Positions 8,336 to 15,572 are shown, counted from the first letter of the stretch. The stretch is DNA of 25,263 nt from Clostridia bacterium (GCA_017621955.1 JAGASB010000280.1:1-25263), one strand, 5' to 3'. The notes: generated by a model from the letters alone, not told the origin. Translations and numbers: made by a program.

Positions 8336-8902
8336 ATTGATTTTCTTAAAAAGATAAGATACTTTTTTATATAATAAAATAGTTATTGCCGAAATGACCA
8401 CACTTTTAATGGCGTTGAACGCTAAAACGTAAATCCAAAGCGTGCTAAACAGCATTTCCGACACTTCGGTAATCATAAACGGTACACTGCCCGTAAAGAA
8501 AGGAAAGTTAATAAACTTATTGACAACTACCGACGTTGCTACTTGAACTAAACAAGCCAAAATAAGCGTTATAATAACAGTTTTGAACCCCTTTTTATAG
8601 TAGTAAACTATTGCCGGGATTAAAACGTAAGAACTTGTTATAATAATGTTTGCAAGTTCACCAACACCGCCCGTTCCACCGATAGGTATGTGCAATGCTT
8701 CTTTAATAACAATGATTATGATTGCCGGAATAGGTCCGTACATAAACCCTGCAAGCATAACGAAAACGTTAGATAGGTCAAGTTCTAAAAAACTTGCAGG
8801 CGTTCCTGCAAAAATAGGTATCTCAAACAGATAAATCACAAACGACAACGCCGCAAAAACTGCCATACCCGCAATGTTTTTGGTTGTAAACACTTTTTTC
8901 AT
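8309..8902 (-). CDS. ribU: Riboflavin ECF transporter substrate-binding subunit RibU
   Basis: Integral membrane S-component that binds riboflavin and works with a shared ECF energizing module not present here. The 197-residue protein has about five to six hydrophobic helices. It carries the RibU marks PASFLELDLSNVFVMLAGFMYGP (binding-site loop and helix, near residue 35), VIKEALHIPIGGTGGVGELAN, and a basic C-terminal end. AAAGGAG lies six bases before ATG 8902. It is directly downstream of an FMN riboswitch with a terminator-like hairpin, which confirms the flavin link. The last codons contain the tsaE promoter. Confidence 0.95.
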   Translation of the reverse strand: MKKVFTTKNIAGMAVFAALSFVIYLFEIPIFAGTPASFLELDLSNVFVMLAGFMYGPIPAIIIIVIKEALHIPIGGTGGVGELANIIITSSYVLIPAIVYYYKKGFKTVIITLILACLVQVATSVVVNKFINFPFFTGSVPFMITEVSEMLFSTLWIYVLAFNAIKSVVISAITILLYKKVSYLFKKINLQNSSKDV

Positions 8903-8920
8903 AACTGCTCCTTTTGGGGC

Positions 8921-8950
8921 AAAGAAACGCCCCGAATAAACTTCGGGGCG
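8921..8950 (-). terminator. Hairpin of the FMN riboswitch expression platform
   Basis: The minus strand forms CGCCCCGAA (8942-8950) with TTCGGGGCG (8928-8936), followed by TTTCTTT. The U tract is short and interrupted and ribU AAAGGAG lies a few bases on, so control could be at termination or at ribosome access. Confidence 0.6.
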
Positions 8951-8992
8951 TAAGCAAACAAAACAAGCAATAAAAATAATTGCCTTGTAACA

Positions 8993-9105
8993 CGTTCTTT
9001 TCCCATCCGGACTATACCGTCGGTTTGGGAATTACACCCAATCAACCACAAAGGCTTGCAGACTTTTACTGCCGGTGGGGAATTACACCCCGCCCCAAAG
9101 AATCT
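8993..9105 (-). promoter_or_regulatory. FMN riboswitch (RFN element)
   Basis: The minus strand carries the conserved RFN core in order: GGGGCGGGGTGTAATTCCCC, ACCGGCAGT, AGTCTGC AAGCC, GTGGTTGATT with GGGTGTAATTCCC, ACCGACGGTATAGTCCGGATGGGA and AAGAACGTG. It regulates ribU in response to FMN, lowering uptake when flavin is plentiful. Confidence 0.95.
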
Positions 9106-9122
9106 ATTTAATTTATGTATGT

Positions 9123-9151
9123 ATTGTATTACTAATTTTCAATTTTGTAAA
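9123..9151 (-). promoter_or_regulatory. Promoter of the FMN riboswitch-ribU transcript
   Basis: Minus-strand TTTACA (9146-9151), 17-nt spacer, TACAAT (9123-9128). The start would lie about ten bases before the aptamer, as expected for a riboswitch leader. Confidence 0.65.
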
Positions 9152-9157
9152 GTAATT

Positions 9158-10087
9158 TTAATACAGTTTAACGCTTTTGATTTTAAATTTTTCAAAAAGT
9201 TCTTTACCGATTAAGTCGGCATATGGTGTCAAGATATAGTCAACGTCTAACTTAATAAGCTGACTAACCGCTTCAACGCTGTCCACGTTTGCAATAACGC
9301 CTATATTTTTCCCCGACCTATATTTATTTATAACGTCAAGTTTAGTCTTGACTTCGTTTAAGGTCGATTCGCCAAACGCAAAGATTATATAACCAAGTTT
9401 ACTTTTTGAAACGGCTTTAACGGCACGCTTAATCTTGTCTTCTGAAAGGTCTGTTGCATTGACAGTAATACCGGCGTTAGATTTATAATTATTTCCAAGG
9501 CGTTTTAGTTGCTTTTTAAGTTCTTTTGAATTTTCTTCGGTAAACAGCATTGACGGCATAGTTACCGTAAACTTATCCGCACCGATTTTAACACTTTCTT
9601 TAACGTTTGCAAGCTTACCCCTAAACGAACTTTCACCAAACGGGAAGTCAATAACGGCACTAACTAGCATATCGTGAAGCGAATGCTTTTTTGCTTGCTT
9701 TGCGCACATTGAAAGATATATTGGTGCAACGCTAAGCCCACCAAGTTTTAAAGCGTTAGCGTTTAGGAAAATCTTTTCCATTTCGGCACTAGTAACGTTG
9801 TATCTAACAACCACCTTATTAAGCCTTGAAGTAATCTTTCTAATTTGGTATAAAACGCATTCTTCTTTGATTATTTGAGGTGTAGAATCAAGAATTTGAG
9901 CAAGCAAAGTGAACGGGTCAAAGTCTAACGGTGCATTATCGCTTTCAATCTCTTTACACTTTTTAACACGTTTTTCTTTTTGTTTTTTAATTTTTTTATC
10001 CTTTTTAGGTAAATCGTTATCGCTTTTAGATATAACGGCAACAGAAGTATTCTGCTCGTTCATACTTACGTTTTCTTGTTCAAGCAT
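9158..10087 (-). CDS. DeoC-like TIM-barrel protein lacking the aldolase lysine
   Basis: The 309-residue protein has a lysine-rich, probably disordered N-terminus (25-45), a linker, then a region resembling deoxyribose-phosphate aldolase (DeoC). SVAPIYLSMCAKQAKK (119-134), VIDFPFGESSFRGKLANV (145-162) and SVKIGADKFTVTM (165-177) line up with the DeoC V.P.....A, IGFPxG.....K and GA.E.D motifs. In the second half, where DeoC has the Schiff-base segment VKTSTGF, this protein reads GYIIFAFGE (232-240), so the catalytic lysine appears missing. It may be an inactive relative with another function. AGGAGG lies before ATG 10087. It is transcribed alone toward the ribU riboswitch, with no clear terminator. 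Confidence is high for a gene and moderate for the fold. Confidence 0.8.
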   Translation of the reverse strand: MLEQENVSMNEQNTSVAVISKSDNDLPKKDKKIKKQKEKRVKKCKEIESDNAPLDFDPFTLLAQILDSTPQIIKEECVLYQIRKITSRLNKVVVRYNVTSAEMEKIFLNANALKLGGLSVAPIYLSMCAKQAKKHSLHDMLVSAVIDFPFGESSFRGKLANVKESVKIGADKFTVTMPSMLFTEENSKELKKQLKRLGNNYKSNAGITVNATDLSEDKIKRAVKAVSKSKLGYIIFAFGESTLNEVKTKLDVINKYRSGKNIGVIANVDSVEAVSQLIKLDVDYILTPYADLIGKELFEKFKIKSVKLY

Positions 10088-10188
10088 AGCGCCCTCCTAA
10101 AACAGTTGTGATAAAATATATCATTTATCAACAAATATTTTTAATAAACCGTCTTTTTCTTATGCTACCATAAATTAAAGGTAAAATT

Positions 10189-10452
10189 ATGAACGGTTTT
10201 TTTAATTCTTTTATAAGCGGTCTGTTTTGCACAGGGTTATTGTTTTTTATAAGCTTAGTTTCGGTTGTCGGCTGTAAGGTTATAGCCGTAAAAATCAAAC
10301 GCCTATTCCCTAAAAAACAAACGGTTCAAACTCCGATAGAGAGCGATAAACCGCAAGCGCCCAAAAAGCGCAAGCGTAAACCGTCCACCGTGCGAAGCAT
10401 AGAAATTGACCCCGAACAAATTGACAGAATTTACGTTAAAAAAATTTCTTAG
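10189..10452 (+). CDS. Small single-pass membrane protein, unknown function
   Basis: An 87-residue protein with one N-terminal hydrophobic helix (about residues 5-30), then a basic stretch (KIKRLFPKK) and a Lys/Arg/Pro-rich cytoplasmic tail with PKKRKRKPST. The end is acidic to mixed, with IEIDPEQIDRIYVKKIS. The positive-inside rule puts the tail in the cytoplasm. AAAGG lies seven bases before ATG 10189. It is divergent from the DeoC-like gene, and its TAG stop overlaps the rsfS stop of the opposite strand through a shared TTAG. I do not recognise a family. Confidence 0.7.
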   Translation: MNGFFNSFISGLFCTGLLFFISLVSVVGCKVIAVKIKRLFPKKQTVQTPIESDKPQAPKKRKRKPSTVRSIEIDPEQIDRIYVKKIS

Positions 10453-10826
10453 TCGTACTTTTTAACGTTGCTTTCGTCGCCCCAAAGGCTTTCAAGATGA
10501 TAAAATAGCCTTGTTTCATCGTTAAAGATATGAACGATAACGTCGCCGTAATCAAGCACAGCCCACCTACCTTCACGAACACCTTCACGGCGAACGGGTG
10601 CAACGCCAATCTTATCCATTTCTTCTTCAACGTGCTCAATCAAAGCACGGGTTTGTGCCATCGACCTACCACTTGCTATAACGTAATAGTCGGCAACTGA
10701 CGATTTTTCTCTAACGTCAACACTAACAATGTCTTGCGCCTTGCGTGCGGAAAGAACCGCACAAATCTTTTCAACAAATTCGTTTGATTTCAATTTTATT
10801 TCCATCCTTTTTAGTTTATTTATCAT
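10449..10826 (-). CDS. rsfS: Ribosome silencing factor RsfS
   Basis: Binds ribosomal protein uL14 on the 50S subunit and blocks subunit joining in slow growth. Family marks are ARKAQDIVSVDVREKSSVADYYVIASG near the N-terminus, then SMAQTRALIEHVEE, GRWAVLDYGDVIVHIFNDETRLFYHLESLWGD, the near-invariant RsfS core. The start is uncertain. ATG 10826 overlaps the nadD end (ATGATAAATAA) and would be translationally coupled, giving 125 residues. ATG 10805 (MEIKLKSNEF) matches family length better at 118, but AAAAAGG abuts it with no spacing. nadD-yqeK-rsfS is the standard Firmicutes order. Confidence 0.95.
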   Translation of the reverse strand: MINKLKRMEIKLKSNEFVEKICAVLSARKAQDIVSVDVREKSSVADYYVIASGRSMAQTRALIEHVEEEMDKIGVAPVRREGVREGRWAVLDYGDVIVHIFNDETRLFYHLESLWGDESNVKKYD

Positions 10827-11943
10827 CGTCAACGTAATAGTTGAACGCATTTATCGTTTGAAAGTATATATACTGCTTTTTATTTAGTAAGTGCAAAAAT
10901 TCTTCCTTTAAGCACTCAACAAAGCACTTTTCAAAATCTTCTTTTTCATAAAGTGTGCGTAAATATTCCACCCCGTCGTAATCCCGACCTTCTTCAATCA
11001 TATCGGCAACGAAAATAAGTTTAGAAAGCGTGCTCATTTCAGCCTTTCCGGAAGTATGAAACCTTATCGCATCAATAATTTCTTCATCGAAAACGCCCAA
11101 GACGTTTTGCGCAATATAAGCGCCCAAAAAAGCGTGAATAACAGGGGTAGGCACGTCGTCAGGCAAGCAAAAACCGTCAACCGTTTTGTAATCAATATAC
11201 TTTGCGCAGTCGTGCAAAGTGGCTGCCGTTGTTACTTTTTCCAAATCAAGTCCAAGTTCTTTTGCCCTTTTAAGCGCACAAACAACAACGTCTGCCGTGT
11301 GCTTAATGCGTTTTTCGGGAAGATTTTCTATAATAAATTTTTGGTACTTATCAGGTAAATATAGATTATTATTTTTTGCGTATTCACTCACCCCGTCGGG
11401 CGCATACGGCATATTTAGACCAAACTGACTGTATATGCGCATTTTCGTGCTTGAAGTATTTTTACCCAAATACGATAGCCGAACAAATTCACTGTTAAAA
11501 CGCTCCTTAAAATACTGCCGTTCACGCTCATAGTCAGTAAAAAAATTTTCCCTATCAAACACGGCGATAGTGCAAGCACTCAAAATTCGTTCAGGATAGC
11601 GCCAATTCTTAAAATCGGTAAGCATATCCCCACCCATTATAAAATAAATTTGTGCGTTAGTCGTGCTTTTGAAATGCTCAACCGTAATGTAGGTGTAACT
11701 TTTGCCTTGCTTTTGAATTTCATAATCACAAACTTCAACGTTAGGATAGTTCTTAAATGCAATGCGTAGCATATTAAGCCTATCTTGTGTGGGCGCAGGT
11801 GCAGCACTTTTATGCGGAGAAATATAGGTCGGCATAACAAGCAGTTTATCAAGATTAAGTTCTTTAACGGCTGATAACGCTAAGTTGACGTGTTCAATAT
11901 GCACGGGGTTAAACGTTCCACCTAAAATACCTATTTTCTTCAT
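10816..11943 (-). CDS. nadD: NadD-YqeK fusion: nicotinate-nucleotide adenylyltransferase plus HD phosphohydrolase
   Basis: A two-domain protein of 375 residues. The first half is NadD: GILGGTFNPVHIEHVNLA (nucleotidyltransferase HxxH motif near residue 10), MPTYISPHK, FIMGGDMLTDFKNWRYPERIL, and LGKNTSSTKMR (the ISSTxIR motif). It makes NaAD from NaMN and ATP. The second half, from about 190, matches YqeK, the HD-domain Ap4A hydrolase: KRIKHTADVV, TAATLHDCAKY (HD pair), HAFLGAYIA, IRFHTSGKAEMSTLSKLIFVADMIEEGRDY. In most Firmicutes these are adjacent separate genes. Start ATG 11943 has no Shine-Dalgarno site but has GATAAT six bases upstream, so a leaderless mRNA is predicted. The rsfS start overlaps its end. 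Confidence 0.93.
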   Translation of the reverse strand: MKKIGILGGTFNPVHIEHVNLALSAVKELNLDKLLVMPTYISPHKSAAPAPTQDRLNMLRIAFKNYPNVEVCDYEIQKQGKSYTYITVEHFKSTTNAQIYFIMGGDMLTDFKNWRYPERILSACTIAVFDRENFFTDYERERQYFKERFNSEFVRLSYLGKNTSSTKMRIYSQFGLNMPYAPDGVSEYAKNNNLYLPDKYQKFIIENLPEKRIKHTADVVVCALKRAKELGLDLEKVTTAATLHDCAKYIDYKTVDGFCLPDDVPTPVIHAFLGAYIAQNVLGVFDEEIIDAIRFHTSGKAEMSTLSKLIFVADMIEEGRDYDGVEYLRTLYEKEDFEKCFVECLKEEFLHLLNKKQYIYFQTINAFNYYVDDDK

Positions 11944-11949
11944 ACCGAT

Positions 11950-11978
11950 ATTATCGCACATTTTCAAAATAAAATCAA
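11950..11978 (-). promoter_or_regulatory. nadD promoter abutting the start codon
   Basis: Minus-strand TTGATT (11973-11978), 17-nt spacer, GATAAT (11950-11955), then six bases to ATG 11943. The transcript would begin at or within a base or two of the ATG. Confidence 0.7.
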
Positions 11979-12037
11979 TACTTTTTTTAACTTTTCCCTT
12001 TCTTTTTAAGCGCAGTTATAAATTTGTAATTTTTGGG

Positions 12038-12043
12038 TATAAT
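12038..12043 (+). promoter_or_regulatory. -10 element of the 12072 gene
   Basis: A perfect TATAAT about 28 bases before the ATG. No good -35 hexamer is seen at the right distance, so promoter strength is unclear. Confidence 0.4.
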
Positions 12044-12071
12044 CATAAAAAATTTAAGTATAGGATTTTTT

Positions 12072-12845
12072 ATGAAATTTTCACTCATAGCCGTTATTGA
12101 CGCACTTTTTACCGCTTTTATAACTTTTATTTTGTCTTTTGTTATTTTAAACTACTTTGTCGTTCGCCCATATTCTGTAATCTTTTCAATTTGCATTGCA
12201 ATCCCCTTTCTAATGCTTGCATTTATGCGCCTATCCGTTAAAGACAAAACAAAAAAACTAAAAAGCGCCCAAGAAAAAGAAAAAAATTCGGTTATAACCC
12301 AACTCAATCTTTTTTCAGACTCAGAACAGCTTGACCTTTTTTTAACCGCCCTTAAAAAGAAAGACGTTTGTGCCGAAAAGAAAAAGAACGCCATTTTTAT
12401 AAAGGATAAAAACGCCGTTTTATTTATAAAGTTTTCTTACGACGGTGTAACCAAAACCGACGTGGTTAGGGCTTTCAATACTATACCGAAAAACTCAACC
12501 GCCTACATTTTTTCCGACACCTTTGGCGTTGAACTTAAAAACTTTATAAACCGCTTTGACGGGAAAATTATTGCCGTTGACGGATATAAAACGTATAAAT
12601 TCTTAAAAGAAAACGACTGCCTGCCCACCCCTAAATACAATTTTACTAATAAGAAGATTTTTTCCGACGGCTTTTTCCCCGCTTTTTTGGGCAGAAAAAA
12701 AGCCAAAAGCTATCTTGCTTTCGGCTTTATCTTTTTGGTTATGAGTTACTTTGTACCAATAAAAATTTACTATATAATTTGCGGTTGCTCCTTTTTATTT
12801 CTTTCGCTCCTTTGTAGGCTTTTCGGCAAAGAAATTAAAGCGTAA
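12072..12845 (+). CDS. Membrane protein with central Mrr-like (restriction-endonuclease-fold) domain, unknown function
   Basis: A 257-residue protein. It has two hydrophobic helices at the N-terminus (about 5-30 and 33-52), then a charged linker (KDKTKKLKSAQEKEKN), a soluble domain of about 120 residues, and two closing helices (about 210-228 and 232-248). The soluble part has the order AVLFIKFSYDGVTKTDVVRAF, AYIFSDTFGVELKNFINRF, IIAVDGYKTYKFL. This resembles Mrr-type domains (a VQVK strand, then an ITxGxF strand, then a LIDGxxL strand), but the usual D...E/QxK catalytic set is not evident. Function unknown. ATG 12072 is preferred over ATG 12033 because AGGA lies before it and the TATAAT at 12038-12043 would fall inside the longer frame. 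It interrupts the usual yhbY-nadD adjacency on the opposite strand. Confidence 0.75.
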   Translation: MKFSLIAVIDALFTAFITFILSFVILNYFVVRPYSVIFSICIAIPFLMLAFMRLSVKDKTKKLKSAQEKEKNSVITQLNLFSDSEQLDLFLTALKKKDVCAEKKKNAIFIKDKNAVLFIKFSYDGVTKTDVVRAFNTIPKNSTAYIFSDTFGVELKNFINRFDGKIIAVDGYKTYKFLKENDCLPTPKYNFTNKKIFSDGFFPAFLGRKKAKSYLAFGFIFLVMSYFVPIKIYYIICGCSFLFLSLLCRLFGKEIKA

Positions 12846-12930
12846 AAGTGGCGTTATAATAATTCAATCCGCTTATTGTTAATAATTTTAAATATACAGT
12901 TGTATATAGTGTTTTTACTCTATTTATCAT
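12835..12930 (-). CDS. Possible leaderless 31-residue peptide, or small RNA
   Basis: A short frame, MINRVKTLYTTVYLKLLTIS continuing to NATFTL, starts six bases after the -10 box of a strong-looking minus-strand promoter. It ends by overlapping the 3' end of the gene on the plus strand. It is slightly basic with a hydrophobic middle. It would not be believed without its promoter; the same DNA could instead give an untranslated RNA antisense to the 12072 gene. I do not recognise it. Confidence 0.3.
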   Translation of the reverse strand: MINRVKTLYTTVYLKLLTISGLNYYNATFTL

Positions 12931-12936
12931 AGTTTA

Positions 12937-12965
12937 AGTTTAACATAGTTGGCAGTTTTTGTCAA
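12937..12965 (-). promoter_or_regulatory. Orphan promoter between yhbY and nadD
   Basis: Minus-strand TTGACA (12960-12965, perfect), 17-nt spacer, TAAACT (12937-12942). It sits downstream of the yhbY terminator and has no annotated gene in front of it. Transcription would run antisense into the 12072 gene. Confidence 0.6.
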
Positions 12966-12984
12966 TAGGTATTTTAAAAATATA

Positions 12985-13018
12985 ACCACTGTTGCGAACG
13001 CAACAGCGGTGTTTTTTT
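12985..13018. terminator. Bidirectional intrinsic terminator between two converging genes
   Basis: Stem of 11 positions with one mismatch, ACCACTGTTGC (12985-12995) and GCAACAGCGGT (13000-13010), with a GAAC loop. It is followed on the plus strand by GTTTTTTT and on the minus strand by TATATTTTT. It ends the obg-yhbY transcript and any plus-strand transcript. Confidence 0.85.
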
Positions 13019-13026
13019 GCATTAAA

Positions 13027-13320
13027 TTAAAACTCTATATGCTCAACTTTGGGGTTAGAACTTCTTCTATAAAAAACAAGTTTTCTGCCCGTTGCACATA
13101 CGAATTCTGCGCCCAACTTTTCTGCAATAATAAAGCCTGCTTCCTTTGGAATAAGGTCGGAATTTTCAAGCACGGTTACCTTTATAATTTCCCTTTTTTC
13201 AATGGCTTTGTCAAGGCTTTCTATAAGTGCTTCATTTACGCCAAGTTTACCAACTTGCGTTACGGGGTCTATATTTTGTGCGATAGAACGCAAATTTGCC
13301 CTTTGTTTACTTGTCAACAT
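13027..13320 (-). CDS. yhbY: CRM-domain ribosome assembly RNA-binding protein YhbY
   Basis: A 97-residue single CRM-domain protein that binds pre-50S particles. LTSKQRANLRSIAQNIDPV, QVGKLGVNEALIESLDKAI, REIIKVTVLEN and a C-terminal GRKLVFYRRS are the standard YhbY order. The GxxG-type loop reads GKLG here. AAGGAG lies before ATG 13320, and the gene follows obg after 15 nt, so both 50S assembly factors are made from one mRNA. Confidence 0.95.
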   Translation of the reverse strand: MLTSKQRANLRSIAQNIDPVTQVGKLGVNEALIESLDKAIEKREIIKVTVLENSDLIPKEAGFIIAEKLGAEFVCATGRKLVFYRRSSNPKVEHIEF

Positions 13321-13335
13321 AATTTCTCCTTTTAA

Positions 13336-14598
13336 TTAATCTACAAATTCAAATTCTTCGCCACCGATTATTATGGTAGATTTATCGGTAGCACCCATTG
13401 CACGAAGTTCTTTAATAATTCCCCTATCACGCAACACCTTATGCAAGTATGCAAGAGAGTGCATATCGTCCATTACGACGTTACGTTTAAGCACGTCGAT
13501 AAGTGTTCCTTCGATAACGAACGTTTCGCCTTCTTTGAAAATTTCATAGTCAAGCCTATCGGGTTTAACGTAATTAAATTCTTCAAATTCAAGCGGTTTA
13601 ACGGGCGGAAGTTTTGAAAGAGTTTCGTACATTGCCTTTAACAATTCGTTAAGTCCGTCCCCTGTTACTGCGGATACGCATATTACTTTATGTTTTCTGC
13701 CTATTTGTTTTTTAAATTCCTTAAACTTTTCTTCCGCACCATAAACGTCAAGTTTATTTGCAACAACAATCTGTTTTAACTTTGAAAGTTCTTTACTATA
13801 ATTTTTTAGTTCAGCGTTTATCTTTAAGTAATCATCGTAAGGGTCTCTACCTTCCACACCCGAAACGTCTACAACGTGAACTAACATTCTTGTTCTTTCA
13901 ATGTGTTTTAAGAACTCTATGCCAAGCCCTGCACCATCGCTTGCACCTTCGATTAACCCTGGGATATCCGCAACTATAAACTGATTATCATAGTAATCAG
14001 CAACGCCAAGGTTGGGGGATAACGTAGTAAAGTGATAGTTTGCAATCTTTGGTCTTGCACGGGTAATCTTACTTAAAATAGTGCTCTTCCCAACGTTTGG
14101 AAAGCCCACCAACCCCACGTCTGCAATAGTTTTAAGTTCAAGCACAACCTGTTTTGTTTCGGTCTTTTCACCCGTTTGTGAAAAGTGCGGTGCGTGTCGC
14201 CTTGCATTAGTAAACCTTGCGTTACCCTTACCGCCGTCCCCACCTACTAAAACAACCTTTTTTTGTCCGTCGGTAAACATATCGGCAATAATTCCACCGC
14301 TTTCTCTATCCTTAATAACCGTACCCAAAGGCACACGCAAGACTAAATCTTTACCCGCTTTACCAAAGCAGTTTTTTGAACCGCCTTGTCCACCGTTTTC
14401 TGCAACGTATTTGGTTTTATAGTAATAGTCGGCAAGGTTAGTTAAATGTTGGTCGGCAATAAAAATTATATCGCCCCCTTTTCCGCCGTCACCACCGTCA
14501 GGTCCGCCTGAAACTTTTCCTTTATAATGCACGAAAGAAGTTATTCCGCTTCCGCCGTCGCCTGCTTTTATTGTAATTAACGCTCTATCTATAAACAT
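13336..14598 (-). CDS. obg: GTPase Obg (CgtA)
   Basis: A 420-residue essential GTPase for 50S assembly and stringent control. The N-terminal glycine-rich Obg fold (1-158) has GDGGSGITSF, GGPDGGDGGKGGD and GGDGGKGNARF. The G domain has GFPNVGKS (G1), the TTLSPNLG switch, DIPGLIEGAS (G3) and VANKLD (G4). A C-terminal OCT domain (about 350-420) is present, which marks the Gram-positive-type Obg. AAAAGGTG precedes ATG 14598. It starts four bases after nth. Confidence 0.97.
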   Translation of the reverse strand: MFIDRALITIKAGDGGSGITSFVHYKGKVSGGPDGGDGGKGGDIIFIADQHLTNLADYYYKTKYVAENGGQGGSKNCFGKAGKDLVLRVPLGTVIKDRESGGIIADMFTDGQKKVVLVGGDGGKGNARFTNARRHAPHFSQTGEKTETKQVVLELKTIADVGLVGFPNVGKSTILSKITRARPKIANYHFTTLSPNLGVADYYDNQFIVADIPGLIEGASDGAGLGIEFLKHIERTRMLVHVVDVSGVEGRDPYDDYLKINAELKNYSKELSKLKQIVVANKLDVYGAEEKFKEFKKQIGRKHKVICVSAVTGDGLNELLKAMYETLSKLPPVKPLEFEEFNYVKPDRLDYEIFKEGETFVIEGTLIDVLKRNVVMDDMHSLAYLHKVLRDRGIIKELRAMGATDKSTIIIGGEEFEFVD

Positions 14599-14601
14599 AT
14601 T

Positions 14602-15228
14602 TCACCTTTTAATTTTTTTTAAGCATTCTTTATTTATAGGGCAGTTTTCACAGTCGGGCTTTCCCGCCTTGCAATAACTTCTGCCTAAATATATTAGATA
14701 ATGGTGCGACCTTGACCAATCGCTTTCGTCCAAAATTTTCATTAAACCCTTTTCGGTATTTAAGGGGTTATCCGCCCTAACTAACCCTATTCTATTCGCC
14801 ACCCTAAAAACGTGCGTATCCACTGCAATAGCGTTTCCCTTAAATGCGACGCTATACACTACGTTCGCTGTCTTTCTGCCAACCCCTGCAAGCGAACGCA
14901 AATCTTTTAAATTATCGGGAACGCACCCACCGAATTTTTCGATTATATCTTTACTTGCACTTAAAATATGCTCTGCTTTTGACTTATATAGTCCACAAGA
15001 ATATATGTATCTTTCAAGTTGTTCTTGCGATAAGGTGAGCATCGTTTCGGGCGTATTAAATTTTTCAAAAAGCACTTCGGTTACCTTATTTACTCGTGCG
15101 TCGGTGCACTGCGCCGATAGCACCACCGCCACAAGCAGTTCGTACGGAGTTCTAAAATTTAGTGCCGGCTTGTCCGTAAATATCCCCGCAAGCTTTTCTA
15201 CTATTATCTTTGCGGTCTTTTTGTTCAT
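14602..15228 (-). CDS. nth: Endonuclease III (DNA glycosylase/AP lyase)
   Basis: Base excision repair enzyme for oxidised pyrimidines. Its marks are LLVAVVLSAQCTDARVN, the helix-hairpin-helix LRSLAGVGRKTANVV with the catalytic Lys, VDTHVFRVANRIGL with the catalytic Asp, and a 4Fe-4S set C-x6-C-x2-C-x5-C at the end. 208 residues from ATG 15228 (MNKKTAK); ATG 15243 would add five residues, and neither has a strong ribosome binding site. It heads the nth-obg-yhbY run. Confidence 0.96.
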   Translation of the reverse strand: MNKKTAKIIVEKLAGIFTDKPALNFRTPYELLVAVVLSAQCTDARVNKVTEVLFEKFNTPETMLTLSQEQLERYIYSCGLYKSKAEHILSASKDIIEKFGGCVPDNLKDLRSLAGVGRKTANVVYSVAFKGNAIAVDTHVFRVANRIGLVRADNPLNTEKGLMKILDESDWSRSHHYLIYLGRSYCKAGKPDCENCPINKECLKKIKR

Positions 15229-15294
15229 AATTTTTACCAACATTAGTTTAACACAAGCAACGGGGATTTTACAAGCGTTTTTTTTAGTATTTAA

Positions 15295-15552
15295 CTAAAT
15301 ACTTCTTACAAAACGCTTTCCTGATACAACGTTTACAAGAAAAAATCCCGCAAACGACGACAGCTTTGCCGTATGCACTGCCCTTTTCACCTGAGAAAAG
15401 TTCTCTTTTTTCACCTTTACCGAAAGTCCACACCCCACGCCCGCTTCCTTTGGCGTGTTTATTATCTCACAGCCAAGTCCGTTGGCTCTTAAATATTCGT
15501 AAAACTTTACGGTGTGCGCTCTTGAACGGAACGCCACTACAACGTAGTCCAT
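15295..15552 (-). CDS. DUF3343 protein, putative Se/S carrier-like
   Basis: An 85-residue protein, the family's usual size. YVVVAFRSRAHTVKFYEYLR at the N-terminus, then CEIINTPKEAGVGCGLSVKV, match the DUF3343 pattern (x-F-x-S/T-x-x-x-A....L....PR....CG...). Two cysteines bracket the motif (near 28 and 41); the second is the conserved one. The biochemical role is unproved; the family is thought to carry sulfur or selenium from NifS-like enzymes. It is divergent from such an enzyme here, which fits. AAAGGAGG lies before ATG 15552. Confidence 0.9.
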   Translation of the reverse strand: MDYVVVAFRSRAHTVKFYEYLRANGLGCEIINTPKEAGVGCGLSVKVKKENFSQVKRAVHTAKLSSFAGFFLVNVVSGKRFVRSI

Positions 15553-15572
15553 AAAACTTCCTCCTTTGCATA

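Noticed and set aside
9909..10100. Plus-strand hydrophobic frame opposite the DeoC-like gene
   Set aside because: Mirror of the lysine-rich coding segment on the other strand; no ribosome binding site of its own and no promoter.
15229..15260. Possible leaderless start for nth
   Set aside because: No hexamer near -10 consensus is found 6-9 nt before either ATG; the pattern does not hold here.
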